12,969 nt of DNA, from NCBI GenBank assembly GCA_021808195.1, contig JAKBCE010000066.1, positions 1-12,969 on the forward strand, in the 5' to 3' direction. Shown in pieces: positions 7,265-12,969 of the stretch; position 1 is the first letter of the stretch, and every line of letters begins with the position of its first letter. This DNA comes from Pseudomonadota bacterium (GTDB taxonomy: Bacteria > Pseudomonadota > Gammaproteobacteria > Steroidobacterales > Steroidobacteraceae). The translations under genes were made by a program, and so were the position numbers. The notes under the pieces are model-generated. The model searched no databases, had not been told where the DNA came from, and saw only the letters and a list, made by a program, of their open reading frames with translations.

Positions 7265-8736
7265 TAACGGAGACGGAGGGTCTGCGGGCGGGTCAGGGCC
7301 TGGTTCGGAACAAAGGTGCCGCCATGGGCCAGTTCCGCGAGCAGTTCTTCCGAACGTGAGAGCCAGGCGGCCTGCTCATCGGGGGTGATGTTGTTGTGCG
7401 CCGAGTCGATCATCGGCACCGCTTCCTTCGGCGCCGGAATCTCATTCAGTTCGGTCCACAATCCCGCCGGTGGCGCTGTGGTGTCGATGAACCCCATCGC
7501 GATCAGCGTCGGGGCGGTGATATGCGGGGCAAAGTTGACGGTATCGAAGTACGCCGCCGTGTGCAGCACCGAGGGGTCCTGCGTCGCATAGAACGGATAA
7601 CCCGGCCGGCGACCATGCGCCACGCCGTTCATGTCGGCACCCGAGGGTTCGTTGACGATGACCGCCGTCTCCTGGCCGGGGTTCAGTCCAGCGGTGACCA
7701 GACTCTGCTGGCCGCCCATGCTGGTGCCGGTCAGGACCAGTGTCTTGCCGTTCCACCAGCGATTGTGGCGGATGTACTGCAGGGCGCGCGTGTCGCGCAG
7801 ATACATCTTCAGGAAGTACGATGTCTGTGGGCTGTGCTCGCCGATGGCCGGATAGTCTTGCGGCACGCCGGTCCCGCTCCCCGGCGGGATGTCGTGCGAA
7901 TCGACGTCGAACACCAGCCAGCCCTCGGCGGCGCGGTTCGTCGCCCACGCGCGCTGCAGCGGATAGACGCCGGCCCATTGGTAAATGATGAGTGCCGGGA
8001 AGCGGCCGGCGCGCGCTGGCATCGCCAGATAGCCGCGCACGTGCGAGCCGAGACTTTTCAGGCGAACACGAAAGAGTCTCACGCCTGCCTGAGCGGTCGG
8101 CATGGGGGTCAGCTTCACGTGCATCGGCACCTGCCGCAGCGCCGAGAGGTGGCGTGCCCAGAATGCTTCGAAGTGGTGCGGTGGCGGCAACGATGGACGC
8201 AACTGCGTCGGGGCCACTGCCGCGCCGAGGGTGGCGATGCGGTGTTCGGCATAGGCACCGAACGGGAACTGCGGGGCAAGCGGCTGGTATTGAGGGTAGC
8301 GGGCAAACAGGTGCTGCAGTGTCGGGTTGTGTTTGCTCAGCAGCGCCTTCAGGCTGCGGTTCAGCGTGCGGTATTGGGCGCGAGAAAGCGCTGTCGGAGT
8401 CGGCTCGTAGTCGATCGTGACGTAGAGCATGGCCGGCGTATCGAAGCGCAACGCCAGCGTCGCGTGGCCGGAGGTGAGTGAGAAGCGACCCGTCTTGACC
8501 ACGTCCAGATCATTGCGCTTGATCGTGTAGGAGAAGCGGCCGCGCGGTCGTGGCGCGCCGGCGGGTACCGTCACCGTCCAACCCACCGTCTGGCCGAGGC
8601 GGTAGATGCCGTTCGCATGCAGAGGCGTGAACTGGACCTGCGGGATGCCAGCGAGCGCTGCGAGCGGCAGCAGACAGCCGGCGAGTGCCCAACCGAGCGT
8701 GCGTGCAGAGCGGCGGGTCGAAGCGGTGCGGTTCAT
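7264..8736 (-). CDS. Exported acetyl-xylan-esterase-like protein (AXE1/CE7 type)
   Basis: 490-aa secreted alpha/beta-hydrolase, predicted to remove O-acetyl groups from xylan or xylo-oligosaccharides. A signal sequence covers about residues 1-29. Cleavage after LAALA29 is likely; LAGC (18-21) also matches a lipobox, so a lipoprotein is possible. Residues about 30-115 form a beta-rich domain, followed by a linker and the esterase domain from about 185. Nucleophile Ser339 lies in GTSMGG (337-342), Asp418 in GFIDTTAPP (the CE7 D-x-x-x-PP position), and His447 in DSAHNN. Classic CE7 enzymes are about 320 aa, so the N-terminal part is an extension. AGGGA lies 8 bases before the ATG. The ATG overlaps the upstream gene's TGA by 4 nt, so it is the third and last gene of the operon. 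A general acetyl/cephalosporin-C deacetylase is the alternative specificity. Confidence 0.85.
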   Translation of the reverse strand: MNRTASTRRSARTLGWALAGCLLPLAALAGIPQVQFTPLHANGIYRLGQTVGWTVTVPAGAPRPRGRFSYTIKRNDLDVVKTGRFSLTSGHATLALRFDTPAMLYVTIDYEPTPTALSRAQYRTLNRSLKALLSKHNPTLQHLFARYPQYQPLAPQFPFGAYAEHRIATLGAAVAPTQLRPSLPPPHHFEAFWARHLSALRQVPMHVKLTPMPTAQAGVRLFRVRLKSLGSHVRGYLAMPARAGRFPALIIYQWAGVYPLQRAWATNRAAEGWLVFDVDSHDIPPGSGTGVPQDYPAIGEHSPQTSYFLKMYLRDTRALQYIRHNRWWNGKTLVLTGTSMGGQQSLVTAGLNPGQETAVIVNEPSGADMNGVAHGRRPGYPFYATQDPSVLHTAAYFDTVNFAPHITAPTLIAMGFIDTTAPPAGLWTELNEIPAPKEAVPMIDSAHNNITPDEQAAWLSRSEELLAELAHGGTFVPNQALTRPQTLRLR

Positions 8737-10304
8737 GGGACGAGTTCCCTGCGCTGCGAAGAGTGGTAGTGAATGAACCTATCGACCCAGGCGATGAAGT
8801 ACTTCATGTTGGGCGCATCGGTATGGCCTCCGTCATCCTGACGCCAGGCGAGCCGCCCAGAGAGCAGCCCCTGGTTGACCGGTGGCATCGGTGCCGTCAG
8901 CGGGTCGGCGCTTACCGGCAGTCCCGGAACGCCGAGCAGCCGATAGACGGCGCTCGCGGCGATCGCCGCCATGAAGCTGCCGCGCTGATCGAGCCACTGT
9001 GCATCGCCCATGGCCGGGATCCCGTAGCTGATGAAGACCAGACGCGGCGCGCACAGTGCGATCAGTTCGTTGGCGTCGACCGGCAGATCGCCGGGTGTGC
9101 GGGGACCGAACGCGGCGCGTGCGGCATCGTAGCGCAGGAAATTTCCCGCCATCCAATGATATTCCCCGGCCCCGGCGAGGTTGCCGACGGATTCGCCGAA
9201 GTTGCGCCGCAGCGGGGTGGCGCCGCCTTTGCCCGAGGAGCCGATCAGCCCCATGGCGAAGCGCGGATCGAATGCCATCGCCACCAGTGCGGCCTTGCCG
9301 AAGCGCGACACCCCTTCGATGCCCACGTGTGCGGCGTCGACCGCCGGTTCGCTGCGCAGCTCATCGAGGACCTGACTCGCCGCCCACGCCCAGGCGCGCA
9401 GCGCGCCCCACTCCCCGGGTGTGCGCGGGCGCCCCCGGTCGGTCAGGCCGATGATCCCGCGCGTCAGTCCAGCGCCGTCGTCGGCCTGGACCGCGGTCGG
9501 ATCGAGCGAAGCAAAGCCCCACCCGGCGGCAATCAGCTGCACGATCGAGGGCGCTCCGCCGTCGACATTGCGCGCGCGGGCGGAAAATATCGAACGCGTG
9601 ATCAGCACGGCGCCCGGGTCGCGTTGCAGTACGGCACGCGCTGCAGCGTCGTGCTGGGCGAGTTCGGTGCGCAGCGCGGCATTGAGCGCAGCGAACTGCT
9701 TGCGATCCGGCCCTGTGCGCGGAACGGGCGGGGCGCCGTACGTGAACATGATGAGCACCGGCACGGGATGCTGCACGCGGGCCGGCAGCACCAGAGTCAC
9801 CGGAATGTGTACCGAGATGAGCGGATAGGCGCTGTTGTCTGCGGTGCCGATCAGGCGTCGGTACACGACCGGGTAGCCCCCGAGACGGGTGCGCCCGTGG
9901 CGCGCAACCTTCCAGGTGACCTTGGGCACGGTGCGTGGAATGCGCCCGTACACATCGCGTTCGAATGCTGCGAAGAGCTGCGGGCGGCGCACCTTCCACC
10001 AGATGCGCGCCGTGGTGTCCTCGCGGCCGTCCGCGAGCCGCAGCGCATCGGGCAGCGCTCCGTAGGGATCGGCGAGCGCCTCATCGTAGTTGGCGTGATG
10101 CGGCGAGTTCTCGTTGCCACTCGCTCCCGGTCGCAGTGCCTCGATGCCCAGCTGCTCCATCATGTTGCGATGGTCGTGGGCAGTGGTGAACGTGACCGGC
10201 GCGGTCCAGCGATGCGCGGCAGCCGCATGCACCGCCGGCGGACCGCAGGCCAGCGCCGCCGCCGCCACTGCGGCGGCACACGGCCCGCCTGCGCGCCGGT
10301 TCAT
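8733..10304 (-). CDS. Exported glucuronoyl-esterase-like protein (CE15 type)
   Basis: 523-aa secreted alpha/beta-hydrolase resembling bacterial CE15 4-O-methyl-glucuronoyl methylesterases, which cut ester links between xylan glucuronate side chains and lignin. A signal peptide ends near AVHA27; Cys20 does not fit a lipobox well. The CE15 nucleophile motif is GVSRFGK (331-337) with Ser333, Arg334 and Lys337. The catalytic His is in RQDDGGHTDAPN (His494). The Glu that fungal CE15 enzymes carry 23 residues after the Ser is Ser356 here (GSSGKGG, 355-361). The acid is more likely Asp439 or Asp434 in GDAQWLDQRG (433-442), where many bacterial CE15 proteins carry theirs. It is the middle gene of the esterase operon, with 4-nt ATGA overlaps at both ends and no obvious Shine-Dalgarno, so its translation is probably coupled. 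Activity on glucuronoyl esters is inferred from family and context. Confidence 0.82.
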   Translation of the reverse strand: MNRRAGGPCAAAVAAAALACGPPAVHAAAAHRWTAPVTFTTAHDHRNMMEQLGIEALRPGASGNENSPHHANYDEALADPYGALPDALRLADGREDTTARIWWKVRRPQLFAAFERDVYGRIPRTVPKVTWKVARHGRTRLGGYPVVYRRLIGTADNSAYPLISVHIPVTLVLPARVQHPVPVLIMFTYGAPPVPRTGPDRKQFAALNAALRTELAQHDAAARAVLQRDPGAVLITRSIFSARARNVDGGAPSIVQLIAAGWGFASLDPTAVQADDGAGLTRGIIGLTDRGRPRTPGEWGALRAWAWAASQVLDELRSEPAVDAAHVGIEGVSRFGKAALVAMAFDPRFAMGLIGSSGKGGATPLRRNFGESVGNLAGAGEYHWMAGNFLRYDAARAAFGPRTPGDLPVDANELIALCAPRLVFISYGIPAMGDAQWLDQRGSFMAAIAASAVYRLLGVPGLPVSADPLTAPMPPVNQGLLSGRLAWRQDDGGHTDAPNMKYFIAWVDRFIHYHSSQRRELVP

Positions 10305-11626
10305 CGGCCGGCGCTGGCCGAGTGCTTTGCGGGCGTGAACAGCGACAACGGGATGGCCGCAGCCATGGCTCGGTAGCCGGCCGGGTTCGGGTGCAGGTTG
10401 TCTCCGGAGTCGTAGGTCGGATTCAGGCGCTCGGGATGCTGCGGGTCGCGCACCACCTTGGCGAAATCGACGACTGCATCGAAGTGTCCGGGGGCGCGGA
10501 TCCAGGCATTGATTTCGCGGCGGTCGCGTTCCGTTGCGGCCGACGGGTGGTAGTAGTTCGAGCCGCCGAACGGTGTGATGGTACCGCCGATGACTTTGAT
10601 GCCGTGCTCGCGGGCGCGCAGGACGATCTGGCGATACGCGCCGATGATGTTGCGGACCAGCGCGGTATTCTGGGCTGCCGAAATGCGCCCGTGCATGGTG
10701 GCGACCCCCAGATCGTTGACGCCCTCGAGCACGATCAGGTAGCGCACGCCGGTCTGCCCGAGTACGTCGCGGTCGAAGCGGGCGAGCGCGTCGGGGCCGA
10801 GTCCGTAGCGCAGCAGACGGTTGCCACCCGTGCCGACGTTGAGCACGCTCAGGTGGCGCGTGGCCGGCGAGGCCTGCAACCGGCGGGCCAGATCATCCGG
10901 CCAGCGGGTGTCACTGTTGTTGGGTGTGGCGTGTCCATCCGTGATCGAATCGCCGAGAGTGACGACCGCGGCGGCCGGTCCATGCACCTTCACGTCGACC
11001 CCGGAGAGGAAGAACCAGTGATTGAAGCGCATTGCGCCCGGCAGGTGTGCCGCTGCCACGTGGTTGCCGTGGAGCAGGAAAGACGTCTCGCGCGAGCCCG
11101 GATGGCTCGTCTGGCGCAGCGGCGGTTTGCGCAGATAAATCGTCACTGCCAGGTCCGAGAGCGCCTTGGCGTGGAAGGCGACCGGATCGGAGTAGTAGGA
11201 GGCCCCGGGGGGGATGCGGATGCCGGGGCGGCCGCCGAAAGTCAGGTCGACGTCGGTGGCCGGGTCGATCGCCCCGGTGGTGCGCGAGACCGGCACCGCG
11301 AGGTGCGCGGCGATAATGTGCAGAGGTGTGGTGCCGAAGACATTCGAGAAGCGCACGCGCAGTTCATGCCCGCCGACGCTCAGGTGCACGATCTGGCGCA
11401 GCGTCGCATTCGTCAGCGCCGCACTCGGCAGTGTGTTGCGCCGCTCGGGAATCTGCTGCGAGGATGCCCAGGTCCCGAGCCAGTGCGCCGCTGCGCGTGC
11501 CTGTGCATGCGCCGGGGCAGGTGTGCTGGGGTGCGCGTGATGCGTCCGGGCGCCGCAGGCGGACAGCGCCGCGCAGGCCGATAGCGCGAGCAGGCGCGGC
11601 AGAAGGCATTTGATGTTCGTCGGCAT
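10301..11626 (-). CDS. SGNH/GDSL esterase lipoprotein (XynE-like)
   Basis: 441-aa lipid-anchored acylhydrolase, probably an acetyl-esterase for plant cell-wall saccharides. The ATG at 11626 has a strong GAGGGG ribosome site 6 bases upstream, and directly starts a lipoprotein signal with lipobox LSAC (21-24), so Cys24 is the likely lipidated residue. The frame stays open to 11911 upstream, but that part crosses the promoter region and has no signal sequence. The mature protein begins with an HWLGTWASSQQ stretch (48-58) and a beta-rich domain. The SGNH blocks follow: GDSITDG (225-231, Ser227), GTGGN (265-269), GVND (302-305, Asn304) and DNLHP (409-413, Asp409/His412). GDSITDG followed by RWPDDLARRL (241-250) resembles the XynE-like subfamily found in xylanolytic clusters. 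It is the first gene of the three-esterase operon and overlaps the CE15-like start by 4 nt. Exact ester substrate unknown. Confidence 0.86.
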   Translation of the reverse strand: MPTNIKCLLPRLLALSACAALSACGARTHHAHPSTPAPAHAQARAAAHWLGTWASSQQIPERRNTLPSAALTNATLRQIVHLSVGGHELRVRFSNVFGTTPLHIIAAHLAVPVSRTTGAIDPATDVDLTFGGRPGIRIPPGASYYSDPVAFHAKALSDLAVTIYLRKPPLRQTSHPGSRETSFLLHGNHVAAAHLPGAMRFNHWFFLSGVDVKVHGPAAAVVTLGDSITDGHATPNNSDTRWPDDLARRLQASPATRHLSVLNVGTGGNRLLRYGLGPDALARFDRDVLGQTGVRYLIVLEGVNDLGVATMHGRISAAQNTALVRNIIGAYRQIVLRAREHGIKVIGGTITPFGGSNYYHPSAATERDRREINAWIRAPGHFDAVVDFAKVVRDPQHPERLNPTYDSGDNLHPNPAGYRAMAAAIPLSLFTPAKHSASAGR

Positions 11627-11632
11627 GACATT

Positions 11633-11638
11633 CCCCTC
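11633..11638 (-). promoter_or_regulatory. Ribosome binding site of the SGNH esterase gene
   Basis: GAGGGG on the - strand, 6 bases from the ATG at 11626. It selects this start over longer in-frame options. Confidence 0.75.
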
Positions 11639-11695
11639 TTTCCTGGGCGCAACGGTCGCGACCCCCTCGGGGCTGCCGGCGCAGAGTCCAAGAGC

Positions 11696-11724
11696 ATGGT
11701 AGCGATAACACGCCCGGGCGACAA
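11696..11724 (-). promoter_or_regulatory. Candidate promoter of the esterase operon
   Basis: On the - strand, TTGTCG (11724-11719), a 17-bp spacer and TACCAT (11701-11696) make a sigma-70-like promoter, 4/6 matches in each element. Transcription would begin near 11689, about 63 nt before the SGNH ATG. The -10 is formed by the end of the operator at 11697-11710, as expected for a repressor site. Confidence 0.5.
11697..11710 (-). promoter_or_regulatory. xyl-box-like operator O1 (esterase operon side)
   Basis: TGGTAGCGATAACA on the + strand differs at one base from TGGTAGCGCTAACA, the xyl-box recalled for the LacI-family regulator XylR of Xanthomonas. Read on the - strand it is TGTTATCGCTACCA, 13/14 identical to operator O2 read on +. 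It overlaps the candidate -10 of the esterase operon. Likely bound by a XylR-like repressor encoded outside the window. Confidence 0.7.
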
Positions 11725-11784
11725 CCGCCGCGCCACCGCGCGGGCCGCGAATACACATCTGAGCCGAAAGAGTTCGAGGCGAAA

Positions 11785-11814
11785 TTGACATCCTGGAAGT
11801 GGTATCGCTACCAT
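11785..11814 (+). promoter_or_regulatory. Candidate promoter of xylB
   Basis: A perfect -35 TTGACA (11785-11790), an 18-bp spacer and TACCAT (11809-11814). The predicted start near 11821 gives a leader of about 23 nt before the CTG start of xylB. The -10 is supplied by the end of operator O2, mirroring the arrangement on the opposite strand. Confidence 0.6.
11800..11813 (+). promoter_or_regulatory. xyl-box-like operator O2 (xylB side)
   Basis: TGGTATCGCTACCA has perfect 5-bp arms TGGTA/TACCA around TCGC, typical of LacI-family operators. Its centre is 103 bp from that of O1, close to ten helical turns, which would allow looping by a tetrameric repressor or simply independent control of the two promoters. 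Confidence 0.72.
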
Positions 11815-11831
11815 CCGGCAGACATTTAGAC

Positions 11832-11836
11832 GGGAG
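11832..11836 (+). promoter_or_regulatory. Ribosome binding site deciding the CTG start of xylB
   Basis: GGGAG lies 7 bases before CTG 11844-11846. No ATG, GTG or TTG occurs in frame within normal spacing, so this site supports initiation at CTG. Confidence 0.6.
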
Positions 11837-11843
11837 CAGCGCT

Positions 11844-12969
11844 CTGTACCTCGGAATAGACATCGGCACCTCGAGCGTCAAAGCGGTGCTGCTCGATGAG
11901 CACGGCGCCATCGCCGCACACGCCTCCGCTGCCCTCGAGGTGAACCGGCCCGCGCCGGGCTTCTCCGAGCAGGACCCGCGCAGCTGGTGGCAGGTCAGCG
12001 TTCAGGCGGTGCTTGCGCTGCCCGCCGCGGCGCGTGCCGCGGTGCGCGCCGTAGGCCTCTCCGGACAGATGCACGGTGCGACGCTCCTGGATGCACGCGA
12101 TCAACCGCTGCGTCCGGCGATTCTGTGGAACGACGGGCGTTCGGCCGAGGAGTGTCTGGAACTCGAGCGGCGCGAGCCGGCGGCGCGCGCCATTACCGGC
12201 AATATCATGATGCCCGGGTTCACCGCCCCGAAGTTGCTCTGGGTGGCGCGTCACGAACCGGAGGTCTTTCGCCGCACCGCCCACGTGCTGCTGCCCAAGG
12301 ACTACGTGCGTCTGTGTTTGACCGGCGAACGCATCAGCGACATGTCCGATGCGGCCGGAACCGGCTGGCTCGACGTCGCACGGCGCGAGTGGTCGGATGC
12401 GATGCTGGCGGCGAGCGACTTGACGCGCGCGCACATGCCGAGCCTGGTGGAGGGGTCAAGTCCGTCTGCCACACTCACTGCGGCAGCGGCCGAGCAGCTC
12501 GGTCTGCCGCGGGTGATCGTTGCCGGCGGCGGTGGTGACAATGCCGCGAGCGCGGTCGGGCTCGGTGTGGTGCGACCCGGTCAGGCCTTTCTCTCGCTCG
12601 GTACCTCCGGGGTGCTGTTCGTCGTGACCGACCGGTTCCGTCCGAATCCCGAGCGCGCGGCGCACGCCTTCTGTCATTGTCTGCCGGACCGCTGGCACCA
12701 GATGTCGGTGATGCTGAGCGCAGCCAATACCCTTGACTGGATCGCTCAGGCGGTCGGTGCTGCGGATCTCGGCAAGCTCGCGGCAGCGGCCGAAGCCCAG
12801 GGATTGACCCGTCATTCCCCGCTGTTCCTGCCGTATCTGACGGGCGAGCGCACGCCGCACAACGATCCGCATGCGCGTGGAGTATTTTTCGGGCTGCGAC
12901 CGGATACGACCCCGGCAGAGCTCACTGCGGCGGTGCTCGAAGGGGTTGCGTTCGCATTCGCGGACGGAC
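11844..12969 (+). CDS. xylB: Xylulokinase, 3'-truncated by window edge, probable CTG start
   Basis: FGGY-family kinase that phosphorylates D-xylulose to xylulose 5-phosphate in the cytoplasm, feeding the pentose phosphate pathway. The window holds 375 codons of the roughly 484-500 usual. It aligns by eye with E. coli XylB over the whole visible length: phosphate-binding YLGIDIGTSSVK (2-13), substrate-binding GQMHGATLLD (74-83; Met77, His78), ILWNDGR (93-99), IMMPGFTAPKLLW (121-133), SDMSDAAGT (165-173), VAGGGGDNA (226-234) with catalytic base Asp232 (E. coli Asp233), SLGTSG (251-256) and FLPYLTGERTPHN. The usual first Met of the family aligns exactly with CTG 11844, which has GGGAG upstream. 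An in-frame GTG at 11799 lies inside the operator and ahead of the predicted transcript start. The gene is divergent from the esterase operon and shares its operators. A xylose isomerase gene is expected nearby but not seen here. Confidence 0.93.
   Translation, partial: MYLGIDIGTSSVKAVLLDEHGAIAAHASAALEVNRPAPGFSEQDPRSWWQVSVQAVLALPAAARAAVRAVGLSGQMHGATLLDARDQPLRPAILWNDGRSAEECLELERREPAARAITGNIMMPGFTAPKLLWVARHEPEVFRRTAHVLLPKDYVRLCLTGERISDMSDAAGTGWLDVARREWSDAMLAASDLTRAHMPSLVEGSSPSATLTAAAAEQLGLPRVIVAGGGGDNAASAVGLGVVRPGQAFLSLGTSGVLFVVTDRFRPNPERAAHAFCHCLPDRWHQMSVMLSAANTLDWIAQAVGAADLGKLAAAAEAQGLTRHSPLFLPYLTGERTPHNDPHARGVFFGLRPDTTPAELTAAVLEGVAFAFADG

Noticed and set aside
7396..8481. 361-aa open frame on the + strand opposite the CE7-like gene
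   Set aside because: Antisense shadow without motifs.
8710..8736. Twin-arginine export signal in the CE7-like esterase (TRRSAR)
   Set aside because: The positions after RR do not fit the x-F-L-K consensus. An ordinary Sec or lipoprotein signal explains it.
8685..10376. 563-aa open frame on the + strand opposite the CE15-like gene
   Set aside because: Antisense shadow: low-complexity composition, no motifs, while the - strand has signal peptide, Ser/His motifs and coupled starts.
10322..11584. 420-aa open frame on the + strand opposite the SGNH gene
   Set aside because: No recognisable domain, and the opposite strand carries all four SGNH blocks.
11799..11801. GTG at 11799 as the xylB start
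   Set aside because: It overlaps the operator and lies ahead of the predicted transcript start, with poor ribosome-site spacing. It would add 15 non-conserved residues.
11627..11911. N-terminal extension of the SGNH gene up to 11911
   Set aside because: It would run through the divergent promoter and operators and into xylB, and it hides the lipoprotein signal and the GAGGGG site.
11826..12434. 202-aa open frame on the - strand opposite xylB
   Set aside because: xylB matches its family along its whole visible length. The antisense frame shows nothing.

Overview
The window is GC-rich, densely coded DNA from a Gram-negative bacterium. The TonB-dependent receptor, lipoprotein signals and gene set resemble the carbohydrate-utilisation loci of Xanthomonas/Steroidobacter-like Gammaproteobacteria and of Caulobacter/Sphingomonas-like Alphaproteobacteria. 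I cannot place it more closely. There are nine protein genes, two of them cut by the window edges. I see no RNA genes, CRISPR arrays or insertion sequences.

Left block (2-5832, + strand): the 3' part of a TonB-dependent outer-membrane receptor is followed tightly by a flavin-dependent tryptophan-halogenase-like enzyme, a SapC family protein and a JmjC/cupin-8 protein. This receptor/halogenase/SapC/cupin set recurs beside sugar-uptake receptors in oligotrophic Proteobacteria, but its job is not well understood. A 395-bp non-coding gap (5833-6227) follows, holding a perfect 9-bp-stem inverted repeat and a 13-bp direct repeat. Next is a PfkB-type 2-keto-3-deoxygluconate kinase (6228-7247, +).

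Right block: three exported esterases lie on the - strand and are transcribed leftwards: an SGNH/XynE-like lipoprotein esterase, a glucuronoyl-esterase-like (CE15) protein and an acetyl-xylan-esterase-like (CE7/AXE1) protein. Both internal junctions are 4-nt ATGA overlaps. Xylulokinase (xylB, + strand, running off the right edge) is divergent from them. It appears to start at a CTG codon.

The 217-bp divergent intergenic region carries two near-identical 14-bp operators (TGGTAGCGATAACA and TGGTATCGCTACCA). They resemble the Xanthomonas XylR xyl-box. Each is oriented towards its own gene, and each supplies the TACCAT -10 element of a candidate promoter. The simplest reading is a xylan/glucuronoxylan utilisation locus. 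The receptor would import oligosaccharides, the esterases would strip acetyl and glucuronoyl ester decorations, XylB would take the xylose branch and KdgK the glucuronate branch. A LacI-type XylR-like repressor outside the window probably controls at least the right half.
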